Shown here in pieces: positions 1 through 12,699 of a stretch of 64,000 nucleotides of DNA. The stretch is from contig CM050656.1 in NCBI GenBank assembly GCA_027574665.1, positions 12,661,501 to 12,725,500 on the forward strand. The letters run 5' to 3'. Position numbers and translations under genes: made by a program. Positions within the stretch are counted from its first letter, which is position 1; each line of letters begins with the position of its first letter. This stretch comes from Rhynochetos jubatus. Its lineage: Eukaryota > Chordata > Aves > Eurypygiformes > Rhynochetidae. Under the pieces are notes generated by a model, which saw only the letters and a program-made list of their open reading frames with translations, was not told the origin of the DNA and ran no database searches.

Positions 1-1165
1 TATCAAAAGACTGCTTCAGGATGCACTGCAGCCTCCAAACTCCTGAAAACTTAATCTGTATTCTGCTAATCTAGGCTACAGTTTATCTTCAGGGGTTCTC
101 TTGTAACATCATTCCTTGATGCTTTAGATTCAGCCTGACATGATTGAAAAGGCTTCCTTTTCTTTCTTCTCCCATTCATGTGAAGCAAAAGTACCTTTTT
201 TTTTTCCCCCAGGTTCCCCTGCCCCTCCCCAATGAGATGGACTTCATTAAGACAATTATATTAGAAGAAAACCCTACAGATAAATCATGACCTAGATCAG
301 GGAGATTGTACCTGATTTATGTTCAAAAAATTGATTAGCTTTAAAAGATGTTGTTGCACGTCACTCAAACTGTACCTTCAGCCACATTTTGTATGGACCG
401 AACCTGTCATCTTGTATTTCCTACAGCGTGACTCTACATTAAGAACGACAGAACAACTTCTCAGGGTCAACGGAAAGCATCCACAACCACACACACCAGA
501 AGAGAAGTGCTGTAAAACTGAGAAGCCCTCCAGGACCACTGTTTGCTGAGGAGCAGCATGACCAAGCTGCCGGCTCAGCTCCCACGTAACGTGGTCACTG
601 CTCTGGGTTCAGCGGGGATCTGACCTGGCTGCACCTCTGAGTGCTCGGCACCCCCTCATCTCCCCTCTCCTGAGCTGTGGGAGGGAGAGGAGGTGCAGTC
701 TTCAAACTCCGCTCTTCAGTGGGCACAGCGGCCCAGAGCCTTTCTGCTCACACTCCCACATTCTTACAAATGCAAGGTGGCCAACCAGGCCCACCTTTGA
801 GGAAAGCCAAGCAAGCAATATGCCCTGCCAAGACATTATTCCCTGCCCTGCTATTTCTGTGAAGCACCACGTTGCGGAAAGCAGCCCTCCCATTTGTGCT
901 GTCTTTGCAAAACCCTCGGGTGGCACATCCCGCCACCTGAGCGCCACCTCCTACAGCACCTGCCAGCGCCTGACCCAACGCCATCCATGCCTGGCAGGAT
1001 CGATTCCAAAAGGCTTTGAGCCCAAAATCTCACCAGCAGGCTTTCATCCACTCCCCAGGACCACAGCAGCAGTACTTTCAAACGCACAGACGCAAAGACG
1101 TACCTACTGCAAGTGCTTCGATCTCCACTTAAGCGCCAAGACCAGTTCCTAGTTTTAGAGAAGCC
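1..1165. other. No gene recognised; mixed single-copy sequence
   Basis: Open frames overlap in several phases between about 677 and 1152 because the segment is C-rich with few stops, and none resembles a known protein. At 196-211 a ten-T run followed by CCCCCAG looks like a 3' splice acceptor on the plus strand, but the sequence after it (GTTCCCCTGCCCC...) shows no recognisable exon. Confidence 0.6.
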
Positions 1166-1520
1166 TTGTTTGTTTCGAGCATCAGCATCTTAGCTAATGA
1201 GTTTTTGCTTCCCTTCTGCACTCCATAAATACTGGGCTGAGTAATGCATAGCCTAATTGACTGTTAAGGTCACTGGCCAGCTCTTTAATCTTATTTAGTA
1301 CACTTTGAGACAGTTCATGAGTCATTAGGGCTTCATTCTTGGGGACACAAAGACACATAATATACATTAATAAAGAACATAAGTATAATTCAACATGTGT
1401 ATTTTACAGATTGTGAAATTAGAAAGATGGCATTAAATATTTCTTTGCAATGTTATCATTTTTATAGTGTTGCTTATTCTAATATACAATAAAAATATTT
1501 AATTGTGAGAGCCTGCTGGT
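1166..1520. promoter_or_regulatory. Candidate regulatory block with AP-1, nuclear-receptor and homeobox-like motifs
   Basis: AT-rich, non-repetitive segment with a local cluster of short motifs. These are an exact AP-1 consensus TGAGTCA (1318-1324), an extended nuclear-receptor half-site TTAAGGTCA (around 1264-1272) and several homeodomain-type TAAT cores (GTAATGCAT near 1241, CCTAATTGA near 1252, TCATTAG near 1322, CATTAATAAA near 1366). The texture resembles vertebrate conserved noncoding elements. Motif matches are seen in the sequence; conservation and enhancer activity are inferred and untested. The AATAAA at the right end (near 1490) could equally be a polyadenylation signal of an unseen transcript. 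Confidence 0.3.
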
Positions 1521-2330
1521 GTCTTCATAATTTGTAATGTTGCTGTAGCTCTAAGAAAATTCCTTAAGCAGTAAAAGTCACACTTTAAATACCAACTTGA
1601 AGGGAAAGAAGGGCTCAAGAGAGACCTATCTTAAGAATTCCTTACTTAAAGGGAGGGGGAAGGCAATTTTTCAAGCTGTTATTCATGATATTTGATTTTA
1701 TGATGTGAATTGTAATTCAGTGTGCACACATGTGTCAGGAACTTTGCAATACTTTGAAAGGGATCAGCACCACTAATCAGGCACTGAAATCCAATTTCTG
1801 GGAGAATCGAGGTGCTCAAAGCTGAACATTTTAGCTGGCTTGGAAAGACCTTTGAAAAATAAAGTTAAACTGTAATTATACATAAATGTACTTGAGAAAC
1901 TTTACACCTGTCTTGACATGAATCACATCTTTGCATGGATGATGAAATTCTTGGCATTGCTTTAGGTGACTGGGATGGCATTAGCTTAGGCAGGGTAAGA
2001 ATTCAACAGCCACAAGCCTAGACAGGTAGGATAAAGGAGTTACTGACTCAAAAAAGCATGACAGCTTATCTGTTGAAAGTCTAAACATGTTAATCATTTA
2101 ACATAAACAGATCTGCTGATATTTTTAGAAAGGCATTTCAACTCATAAGTAACAATGTTAAAGAAAGGACATCAGTAACCCTAATCATATTTTCCACAGG
2201 TCCTCCCAGCCCCTTGCAGATTGTTTCTACTAAAACTTGGACCAGGAAAAAACAAGAAAGAAAAAAAGAAAGGAGGCAAAGTCGGGTAGCCAGGTTAAGG
2301 GATTAGGACAGTAAAGAATTTGCTGGCAAT
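1521..2330. other. No gene recognised
   Basis: AT-rich single-copy sequence. A purine-rich A/G tract lies near 2248-2278. I see no repeat family, exon or RNA gene. Confidence 0.5.
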
Positions 2331-2516
2331 CAGAGTCTGACTGCTGGCTATGCTACAGACTGCTCCTGCAACCTTTATCTCCCTGTGCCTCAGTTCCCAG
2401 TCTGTAAAGAGTAGGTGATAACGTTTCCTTACCTCACAGGAACGTTCTCAGAATAAATCCATAAATGCTTGGGAGACACTGAGACACCACTGTGACAGAG
2501 GCCATAAAAATACCTA
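2331..2516 (+). mobile_element. MIR/CORE-SINE-like relic
   Basis: The segment follows the order of the MIR consensus. A central CTGTGCCTCAGTTCCCAGTC (2383-2402) followed by TGTAAAG matches the hallmark 'tgtgcctcagtttcc-atctgtaaa' of MIRs. It is followed by TTACCTCACAGGAACG (about 2429-2444), then AATAAATGCTT and GCCATAAAAATACCTAG, which mirror the sauropsid MIR tail. The 5' part (GAGTCTGACTGCTGGCTATGC) fits the 'gagtcagaagacctgg...ctggctctgc' region. MIRs are tRNA-derived SINEs mobilised long ago in amniote ancestors, and this copy is strongly diverged. A RepeatMasker run would settle exact ends. Confidence 0.7.
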
Positions 2517-3989
2517 GAAAAAAAACCAAGCATAAAAATAAGTGTCATAAATGAGCGTAACAGCAGAGACATTCACAGGCTGACTTGTAAAGCAAAGGTT
2601 AAAATTTCACTTAACAGCATGAATTTGCTGCTTCCCGAGGACGGAGCTTAGGTTCAGCACACATTCCCATCCAGACACTCCTAAAACCATGACAGCGAGG
2701 GATGGTTTCTCCCTTCCCACACGGACACGATGCTGTTGTGATTATCCACCACTGCATACAGACGCAGAAGGTAAAGGTGTTTCTTTTACAGATCCCTAGC
2801 GCTGGCCCACCGTTACAAGCACCACGTCAAAGAACCCCGACCACAGCGACAGACCCCAACATATTGACAACACCCTTCCCCAGTCTCCATATCCAACACC
2901 TACTACAGAAATTAATTCCTCCAGCAGTTAAAAAACTTTTAGTTTTCAGCCTAACGTTTACTCCTGAGCAGCTTTTATCCATTTGTTTTCATGCCAACAT
3001 TGATCCAACAGCTTAAACAGCTTTTCCCTGTCCCTGAAGTTTATTTCCCTGACGACAGAAGTGAATTACACCACCTCCCTGTCAGGGCTCCTTCTACCGC
3101 CCAAACCGAGCAAGTTCTTGGGGCTTGCTCCCTGATAACTCCCCATCCTTGGGGAGTCCTACCCCTAACCTACCCCTCTGTCACCCCACTTCACCATCTG
3201 CCCAGCACTTTCCTTGCAGCTCTGTCACCTTGTGACTGCACAAAGATGTGCTTCTCCAGCACATCCAGCTGGTAACCCCCTCCCTCCATCCTACCCTGCT
3301 CTGAGCAAAAGTTTCTTTCGCCTAATGCCTCCTGAGGTCATGACCCTGCAATGCTATCAGCATAGAGATACGTCCCACTTCCATCGCTCCGCGTCTCCAG
3401 GTCTTTCTGAAAAACACCCCCACACTTCTCAGCCCTGACCATGCCTCCCACCCCTCTTACACCGCAGTGCTTTGAGTCTTTGGGGCACTGCTCCACGGTG
3501 TCTGGGACATTACAGGGAACACACGCCATCTCCCCAAAAACACACCTATCTTTGAGTGTCACTCAGCTTGGCAACTGACAGCTGGAGCTCGATTACACCT
3601 TCAGCGCCCCTTAACATGAGCGAATGACTGTAGCCCTCAGAAGGATAAGCCATTCAAAGCTATGCAAATGCATAGCATGCCTTACTTAGTCTTTATCATT
3701 TACCAAGTACTCATTTCATAAACAGTTCCAGTACTCTTTCAGAGAGTGTGACAGCACCCTGAAATCTAGGTCTCCAGTTGCTCCATCCACATCCTTGTCG
3801 GGAGAGGGAGGAATGCCGCTGGCTTGCTCCAGCTCTGCGGTGGGACACAGGACTGAGACAGCCTGCTCACCCACTGCCCCACGCACACAGGGGCACCTCC
3901 AACTCCCCTCTGCACACACACCCCTTGGAGACCCTCTCCGGTCCCCTCACAACCTGAGCTGACAAACCAGCCATGACAACAAAACCCCT
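2517..3989. other. No gene recognised; pyrimidine-rich stretch
   Basis: From about 2830 to 3560 the plus strand is C/T-rich, which keeps several overlapping frames open (about 2702-3438) by lack of stops. The translations are low-complexity, rich in Pro, Ser and His, with no recognisable domain. No repeat family was recognised. Confidence 0.5.
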
Positions 3990-4130
3990 TGGCGGTTTTG
4001 TTTCTGGGGAGGGAGGGCAGTTGGCTTCCTCCGGGCACAGCGGGTGGGAGCAGCTTGCGAGCCGGTCGGACAAGTGTCGGACAAGCGCCGGAGCTGGCAG
4101 GCGGGGAACAGCAAGCTCACCCCTTCTCCT
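3990..4130. promoter_or_regulatory. Small GC/CpG-rich patch with p53-family-like site
   Basis: A local rise in GC and CpG. Within it, the 10-mer GTCGGACAAG is directly repeated with an 11-bp period (4065-4074 and 4076-4085). The repeat creates two p53 half-site-like decamers, GGACAAGTGT (4068-4077) and GGACAAGCGC (4079-4088), separated by one base. Each matches RRRCWWGYYY at 9 of 10 positions with an intact CWWG core. p53, p63 and p73 bind such tandem half-sites in general; binding here is inferred. Confidence 0.25.
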
Positions 4131-6129
4131 GGCAGCCTGCCGCCAGATCAGACCGAGACATATTGGAAACCTCAGCCCAGGCAACCAGCATACAGTCACC
4201 TTTCCAAGGACTCGGATCCATTTAAAACTGTGCTCTAACAACCTTGACAAACAAATATATTATGCAATTTTGTGTTATGCAGCGTTGACTTCAATGACTT
4301 GGTAGCAGTGCTTACTCTACTATATTTACTTCTGGCACACACTGGCAGCGTTGGCTGCAGTCATTCCGCCCGTGCTCCTGTTTTAAACCCAGAGGTCTTA
4401 CCCTGCCAATACCGACGCACAATGCTCCTCAATAGGCTTTTCATCATTTCGACCATGTTGTCCCTCTTTCTTCTGTCCCCACAAGCTCCCTTGCCTACAA
4501 TGCCATTAAGTTTTTTCCTCCCCTCTCTTACAAGGTCCCAATTTCCACCCCAGCATCTCTCCCCCGCTGTCAGGTCACCTTCAGCTGTCCCACACCATCA
4601 GTCTCCATCCCTCACGCCAGAATTTTAGAGAAGTATCCTGGCACCTCCCACCACGCTCCCTGGGCTTTGAGGAAAGCCCTCTTTTAGGCATGTACACATC
4701 TACCTTGCTGCCCATGACCAAGACTAACACCTGTATAAATAGAAGATAGATTCATCTATTTATTATTATTCTTCACAAATCTGTTTTCCCCTTTCCTCCA
4801 CGACTACCACGATGGCCGTTTCAGGACTGGCTCTTTCACTCTCTTCATCAGCTAGTCTTTGTTGCAAGAACGGCAATCACATCTGAGTGGAATCCATCCA
4901 GCAGTAAGTGGTTTGTTAAATCCCAGGACACGTCGCACACGGAGAAGGATACTTAAGCTACTGAAATGGCAACCCTTTATTAAATGCATAAAAACGCTTG
5001 AAATTTCTGTAAGCCAGCATTTTAAATTAACATCCTCCCTTTAACAGTATCAGTCTGCTGCTAATTATTACACTAATTATTATATCGCTTTTTATGCAAT
5101 TCTTTTGAATTTATTCTTTGGAAACCCTACGGAATTTCCTATAGTTCTAACACATAGTTGCAGTCGTCCATGATACACATGCACGTATTTCACTAAAAAC
5201 TCCCTTCTCCCGAAAGCGTAAAAGTAGGTTTTGCATTTACATAGTAGGGGAGTTCAAGCCAACCATTCTTGGCTACGCCACAGTGGCACGACTGCTAGAA
5301 AAGGGAGGGGAAACATGCCATCAGGAAAGGAAAACACAATTAAAAAATCTTTTCTACGCTGGGAATGGTAAGACAGAGAGCAATGAGTTTTACGGTGAGG
5401 TTAGAAAATACTCCCAGTCATACCAAGCACTGTTTAATATGCAGTTTAAGCCCTCTGGAAACCCCTGCCACAACCGGACCTGTGCACACCGAAGCGATCG
5501 CTCATTGAATTTCTCTGCATCTGTTTGACCGACACGTGTATTTGAAACTGTGCGCCGATTCAGTTTTGGATGTCACAGCCAACTTCATAAACCAGATGTT
5601 CTGCTTATAGAGAGCGCATACAAACATTAGGCATTTGCTGTTTAGGATTAAACATTAACAGCAGAATTTAATCAGCAGTGACGAGAGTGGTAATGGCAGT
5701 TCGCTGGCGATAACCTCCTCTGTGAAGCACGCTGCAGCCTCCATCGTGCTGATTTAGGTTGTTAGAAGCTTAAAGTGACTAAAGAAAGACCATACCAATA
5801 GGATTTTAGTACACTAAACTACACCTTCCCCCCCTTTAGAACAAGCAACCCCCAAACCACACGGCTTTCCCCCCTCCCAAGTCCAAGTCACGGCCAGCAC
5901 GAGCGGCTGCCGAGAGCTTCCCCACAGCTCGGCCGTGCAACGCTGCGTGTCCCCCTGCAACGAGAGCTCGGCACCTACACCTGGAGACCCCTGCAACCAA
6001 AACCACGAGCACCGATACCACCACTGCTTCTGCCAGTTTCTGTGTCTCAAGCCCAGAAGAGTATTTTCTGAAATACTTCAAGGCTGCTTTTTCTATCTAC
6101 GTGACAGTATTTACTGAGCAGACAATACC
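4131..6129. other. No gene recognised
   Basis: Mixed single-copy sequence. AT-rich blocks with TAAT-type cores lie around 5040-5130 and 5600-5720 (for example GGATTAAACATTAACAGC near 5645) and could be short conserved noncoding elements. No protein, RNA gene or repeat was recognised. Confidence 0.45.
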
Positions 6130-6535
6130 AGTAGCCGTGAGCATTTCGTGCAGCATTGACAACAGCAAGGAATTCCTCATTTCTTGGTAAGCTCCCATGC
6201 TGGCTGACACAGCAAGAGGCACTGCGAGAGGCCAAGGAAAGCAGCAACTTATCACAAGAAAACGGCAAATTGTGAACAACCTGTATCGCAGGGTTAGCTG
6301 CCTAGGCACAGCTTTAATAGAGCTCCATAAATACCTCCGTCTAACACTGACAGAGGTTAAAAACCTATTATCTTTCCCAAATGACAGTGTGAACATATGT
6401 TCAATCGAACACCCCGCCCCACCAAGCTACAAAGTAGATTCTGCTCTTTCAGTTCCACAAATACAAACCACAGGGAGCATTTTAAATGAAAGCATTATGA
6501 AGATTACATTAGGCAAGTTTGATCTACTGTAAAAC
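6130..6535. other. Segment open on both strands; coding not supported
   Basis: A plus frame (6197-6532, 111 codons) and a minus frame (6097-6396, 99 codons) are both open over the same DNA. Neither product is recognisable and no splice structure supports either. The non-repetitive, balanced-composition texture is compatible with a conserved noncoding block. Confidence 0.25.
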
Positions 6536-6745
6536 ACTAGCACACAACATTAAGAGGGAGAACAACCTTTAACACCTGCTTTCTCTTCAAACATAGTATT
6601 ATCTCTGTGCATGGCTTGGCTCCCAATGGGATGAAATCTCAAGCTAAATTGCATGGCTTGCTCCACCAGCAAAGAACACTTTAAATGTTTGGGACCTAGC
6701 AGTCCACTAATACTAAACTGGTGAGAATATTCTCCAAAAGACATA

Positions 6746-6852
6746 CACGCCGCTAAGCTGCTCGCCTGGCTGCCGCCCCACAGCCCGGCTCGGCACAGCG
6801 GGGAAGGTCCTCACCCCGGCGCGAAACGCGACACGAGAGGGTACGCGGCAAC
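6746..6852. promoter_or_regulatory. Very short dense CpG cluster (mini CpG island)
   Basis: About 15 CpG dinucleotides occur within roughly 107 bp, including CCGGCGCG, ACGCGAC and TACGCGG, in surroundings that are CpG-poor. GC content is roughly two thirds by eye. On the minus strand the sequence CCGGGGTGAGGACC contains a good 5' splice-donor match (G|GTGAGG). A tiny unmethylated promoter or first exon on the minus strand is therefore possible, but no exon was recognised. It is shorter than formal CpG-island criteria. Confidence 0.35.
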
Positions 6853-8190
6853 TGGAAAAGCAGTGCGCAACCCAAGCTGTGTTGAAAGTCATCAACGTAA
6901 ATATTCACGAGCAGATTGATTTGTTTCCTTACCAATGGCGCCTTGTTATTCACAAATATTAATTAGTTTCTAAATACAACCTGTTACTCAGCCCTCCCCT
7001 CCGCCACGTGCCACGAGGCTCCCCGGCTGTGGCTGCTTGCAGCCCTGCTGTGCTGCTCAGAGATTTAATGATGTTTCAACATCCACGGCTCACTCAGCTA
7101 CTGGGAGGAGAGGCAGGGAGTAATTACTTACTTAGATCTTCCTCTGCCAACCTCTCTGGAGGATGAAACAAGCAGTTTTAATGGCCTCTGAAAGGAGCCT
7201 GGTCCAGACGATCTCAGATGGGGAGAGTGACAACAGCACTGGCAGGTCTTAGGAGTGAAGAACAGTTTTAAAGACCCAAACTTCAAAGACCTCAATGAGA
7301 GGAGAGTTCAAGCTCAAGCACTCTCCCCACTGGAGGGAGGAAAGCTTCTAAAGCAAACACGCACATTTCCAGCGATCGCTCACGCTTTAGACAGAGCTGA
7401 GGCACAAGGAATTGCCAGTTACATCCTAGAGTATAAATAAAATCTCTGTCTGCCAAGAGGAAAACTGCTACAAACTTAAGCAATTTTCTTTGTATTTCTT
7501 TACATCACTTCCTGGAAGGATCTCTCTGAAGGTAAGAGATACACCAGATACACAGGAGTCCTCCTCCCAGCTACCAATAGCGAACACGTTCCCTCCTCCT
7601 CCTAACTGTAGGCATCACCCATAACATGAGAAATTGGGCAGAGCACCGGTAAAACACACGAGCTGGTAGCACGCTGAAGGCTGAAGAAGTGACACGGATG
7701 AATGACTAAGGACTGTCTCGGTCTCTCTAGGAACCCTGGATGTAAGATCCCCCAGACCTCGAACACATCCTACTCACTGTCAAGCAGAGATGACTAAGGA
7801 GGATGAGTTTGTCCCGGTGAACTCCAATACGAACGAAGAAAGGAATGAGAGCCCAGGGTCACACCTAGCCCCACTGGAACAGATGAACCTGAAGCATCCT
7901 CCTCACAGATGTCTGCCGACAGATGCAAGCTCCAAACCCAGCATTTGGCATTTCTGCCGGCTTAGGAAGCGCTGCTGCCTTTTCAGTGCGGATGCAGCAC
8001 GAAGGTTGGTATCCCCAGCTGACAGTCTTGATACCAAGGCACAGACGTCAGCTTGTACGCTTCCCAGGGAGGAGACACAATCTACTCAATACACCTCCCT
8101 ACAACATCAGATTTTTCTTACCAGGTACACAGCATGATTTCACTGGTACAGACTAATCTGAATACTTCTTAACAGGTTTTTTTGAACATC
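6853..8190. other. No gene recognised
   Basis: Single-copy sequence with short frames only (for example 7255-7440 and 7790-8137), none resembling a known product. No repeat family was recognised. Confidence 0.5.
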
Positions 8191-8192
8191 TT

Positions 8193-8257
8193 ATGCCTCA
8201 TGCCACCAGCTCTACAGAACAGCTATGCGTCACACCAGCAGCTCTACAGAACAGCTA
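8193..8257. repeat. Local tandem duplication, period about 32 bp
   Basis: The 19-mer CAGCTCTACAGAACAGCTA is present at 8207-8225 and again at 8239-8257. The preceding bases are also related (TATGCCTCATGCCAC versus TATGCGTCACACCAG). This is a two-copy tandem duplication with small differences. Confidence 0.85.
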
Positions 8258-11200
8258 CTGAGCAGTACACATACTAAGTAATGGACTTAAGGTGAAAAAT
8301 CAGAACAGTTTTTGCTGGAAAATGTAACCACAGGACAATTTAACCTTGTCCTTGCTAAATATGGAACAGGGGAGCTGCAGCTAGGGCTTGCTATCCTAAA
8401 ACTCCTAATAGAAAAAAAATCTCTGCAGTAGTCCCTGTAGACAGCAATCAGGATTTTCTGAGAGTTTGGTTAGCCTCACGTTCCAAGTTTCTAAGATCAT
8501 AAAACTCACAAGTGGGAGGGCAAGAGGCACACAAGAATGTCTAAAGTAATTTTCCCAGTGACTGACAAACATGGCACTGAATTTCTTAGGGACCTGAATG
8601 GCTGATGCTGAAGTTAAGCTTCACTAGAGCTATATTTAGTACTGCACAAATACAAATTAGGAAACACTTTCTTCCCAGTTAGTAATGCAATGTGACAGGA
8701 AACAATTATTTGCTCAGTGTCTAATGTTACCTTTGGTGAATATCTGGCTTGCAGATATTGTATATTGTATGATGAAGAACCAAGCTGATATTCTGCAAAT
8801 CAGAAAACTCATTTAAGAAGATGAAGAAATATTTGATTTGCACGTCTGAGCTGCACTAGTCTTAGCTATACAGATAGAGTCAGTGTTGAAGCCTCTTTTG
8901 CTTTGATACTAAAGTACAAAGTGAGTTTGTTTTCCAAATCGTACATAAATTTATTCAAGAACTCTGTGGATATCTAAAGAATATCATGGCTTCTCCAGTG
9001 TAGAACGAAGCTGGGCAGAAGGACAGAACAATTAAAAAAAAAATTCCATCTTTTATGATTTCAAGTGCCAGTTTATCTCTATGGAAAATGCAGTTCTGGG
9101 TCACAAGGGAGCTCTCAGCTCAGCAATCACTTCAGACTTCAGTGTCTACAAAACACAAAAGACAATAAAACGCATGATTCAAATGAAGGGCTAGTTAGAG
9201 GAGAACCAAGCCATGATTGTACAGAGAAATCCCACGTGCTTCAGAAGTGCTCAAAAGGGCTGCACTCAAAAATCCTAGGCATGTGGCTGAGAAGAAACCC
9301 TGCCCCTGCCCAATGCAGCAAGAATGCCAATGAACAGGCTTGGAGTTTCCAAGCGTCTAACACAGCACCCTGACACACTGAGGAAGTTAGAAAGCATACA
9401 CCACCTCTGCAGAAACAACACATCCTTTCTTTTGGCACCACTGGTCAAATATTTGCAAGGCCCTTTACCATAGTGAGTCATATGAGTATTTCTAGAGCTG
9501 GAGGAGTTGGCATTTCGTGCTTGGCTCAAGTGATTAAGACCCAGTATAACCAGAGAGGCACTAAGCATTTGTGTCCTGATGCGCTGGTGACCTTTCCAGT
9601 TGCAGTTCCTTTTGAAACGGACAGCAACTATGAGCTCTAGGCACCATTCAAAAGACAATCAACACCCAAGACTCTTTTAGCCAAAGCAGAACTACTAAAA
9701 TAAACAAATGTCTTTGCCTCATCTTCTGTAGCTTTCTTCTGAAAAAAAAGGAAAGGAGCTGGTAATCACTTGGTTTCTTAGTAGTCTTGCGTGTTGTATT
9801 GGTAGTAGGTTCTCGGCAGTAAGTTGAGCATGGAAACGTGAGTTCTGGGCACAAGCCACAAACATCTCACCATAAACCAAAACATTTTGTAAGATACTCC
9901 AGTTCCAAACAACCTCTTTTACCTACAGAGCCAAGCATGACTGATTTTGATAAACGAGTGTTTCACTAAAACCAGCACAGAGTTACAAAGCCTTCCAAGG
10001 AGAAATGACACCTCCACTACTCCCACCTGTATGAAATTTAGGGACTTTGTTTACATGTTTTATCTTGTTTGAGGATCCTGTGGCATGGGGAAAAAATTCA
10101 GGCCCCAAACGCCTGTACGGTCAAGTGTATCAGAACTCCTGAGATGTGTTCACCAGCAGCCAGAGCTGCAAACCGAAGATGCCAGTTTGTGCACTTCCAC
10201 CCAACTAGGATATTCAGTGGACATAATATTTCACCTTGGGGAGCTCAAGGTTTGACCAGGTAATTCACTTGCGCTGCCCATATACTCCCTTCCAGTGTTT
10301 TGCTTGCAAAATTTTTACTATAATGAGGTAATTCCTTCAGTGCTTTGTATATTGATCCACAAAATCAGTGCTGAAGTCAAAGATGTTACCTTGCCTACAC
10401 TACTGAAGGGAGGGGGGGCTACATTCTTTTCAGATATATCCAACTAACATGCTACCACTTTATCCAAGCACAGCTGAACATCTCACCCCTACTCCTAATA
10501 ACGTCAAAGGAGCAGAAATAATCACAAATCCACGTCGCAGGGGTAGAGGTACACGTCGATATGCAGCCCACAGTTCCTGCCAAGTACCGAAGGGCAGCAG
10601 CTACGTCATCTTGTTCAGAGATCTACCAGATTAAAGGCTTTTCTCTATTTCAGCAGTACTGACACAGCCAGGCAGGTAAGCCAATACAGGCACGAGCACG
10701 ATAAAACAAGATGTGGCTGAAGCTCTTCGTGCAGGTGATGCAATATCCATGTATTTTCTCACTGCTCTTGTGTTATGCCTGCACAGGCAGAACTACAGCA
10801 ATGCTCTCGGTGACTGAACAGAAATAGTCTCTGTCCAACTTTGCCAGAGAGACTAGACTAGATTTTTCAGCAATCAAGCACACGTAAGCCACATTCACCT
10901 TCCAGCTGCATAGAAGCTTTTATTAAGTTATTATATGAGCCTATGCCTCTCCATGGCTGTTCTCTCAAAAGAGAGGACGCAAAGCAAAACAAGACTCTGG
11001 ATTGGAACAAGATGAATCATTTCCCTGGAACAGACCGATTTTCACTAGAAATCTCCTTTCCCACCTTCTCCCACTCCCCTAAAGACTCATCCTCTTACCC
11101 TCTTCATCACAGTGCTAAAATAATCACGAGGAAAAGTAGGAGCCTCCTTTGTGATACAGGCTGCCATGTAGCACCTCCTCTGCTCCCCTCAAAGAATATT

Positions 11201-12699
11201 GAGCTTTTAAACAAGTGCATGATGTGAATGGAGTCCCCAAGAACTTGACAGACATTTAAGGAATGAGGAGACTAGGATGACAGGCATACAAATTACCATT
11301 AGCTACTGAGTAATCAGAGCGATAAAGACATGTTCTAGGAATTAAGAGTAGCTAATTATTAGGAATTAGGATTAGAGTTATTGTTTTTAAGAAGAAACTT
11401 GATAATTCTACACATCAGCTTATTGTGTCTTTTCTTGCCCAAAGAATATCTGGTACTGTGCTTAGGATGCTTGAGCGATGACTCTTGCCTCATCCGGAAC
11501 ACCCATTCCTCAATAGCCAGCCCAACCTTTGAGTCTGCCAAGCACAAACCAGAAGGAGTATTTCATTCTACACACAAGATCTCAAATTCCCAGCCCTCTG
11601 CATTATGTAAGCCACTGTAACACTGTCGTCCGAGAAAAACCCGTGCTGATACTGAACTAGCTTGGAAAAGAGAAAAGGAGCAGAAAGAACACGGTTACTG
11701 CTGCCTTGTCCAGGATGAGCTAGAACGGACCACTCTCGAAGCACTGCCCAGTGCTTCCCCACCTCCTCTTTTTCCAGGTCACATCAAGCAGACTCTCATA
11801 CAGGACTGACTTTGAGGGAGTCGAGATGACTTCAAGGTTTCCTAGAACGAGAGAAGACCACACTGGCATCTTGTCAGCACCAGAAGAACAGGACACCGCT
11901 AGCACAGGGGTACAGAAATGAATCGGAGACAATAAAACATCCAACCAACTACACAAACATGCAAGAGTCCCACCGACATGACAGACAGCACCAAGTCAGG
12001 ACTAGGGTTGTTCTTTGAAGGCTCTCGGCCTCCTTTGGTTGCTCAACGGCTTACTCCACAGGACAGCACATTCTGACTGTAATGGAAAAGAGACAGGTTA
12101 TGAGAAACAACTGTTACAAAATTAATGCGAAAATGTACAACAGAAAGGTTTGTTTCTTTTTAATCCATCGCAATTCACTGCCTCAGACTATCACAACAGG
12201 ATAAGCGTCAAGTCGCTACTGTTAACACCTTGCTACAGCATAAACCCAAGAAAAGCAATAAACAGCAGGAAGGAAAATTTCAGAGGAAATATTAGGCCAA
12301 GTTCACATTAGTGTTGCCTGAAATGTGTCCTGCATTCCTCTGAAGAGCTGATGCTTCTATCTCTCCGCAAGGCTTTTGACATACAGCCCTAAGACCCATG
12401 AGAATGCATTAACATGGGAGAATTAGCAGCAACATCCACACCATTAAACAACTACCACCAGAAAACCCTCATCCTAAGTGTAATCAAGCTTTCTTAACAC
12501 CTCTACAAAACATACTGCTTTTTTTCTTTTCCCCTCCTTTAAAAGGATAAGAAAAAAATTAGAAATAAAATAGCATCAGTCTGCATGAACCTAATTGGTT
12601 TTCCTTTCAGCAGCATTGCTGCTATCCCAAACAAGAGCTGGCGTTGCAATGCTCATTCAGACCGGAATATCCAATCCCTGCCAACTGACTAAAAGTGAG
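8258..12699. other. No gene recognised
   Basis: About 4.4 kb of single-copy sequence. Short frames such as 9275-9658 (minus, 127 codons) and 10943-11227 (plus, 94 codons) have no recognisable product. No LINE, SINE, LTR or RNA gene was recognised. Confidence 0.5.

Noticed and set aside
196-211. Splice acceptor at the T10-CCCCCAG tract
   Set aside because: No plausible exon or donor follows. Polypyrimidine tracts ending in AG are frequent in noncoding DNA.
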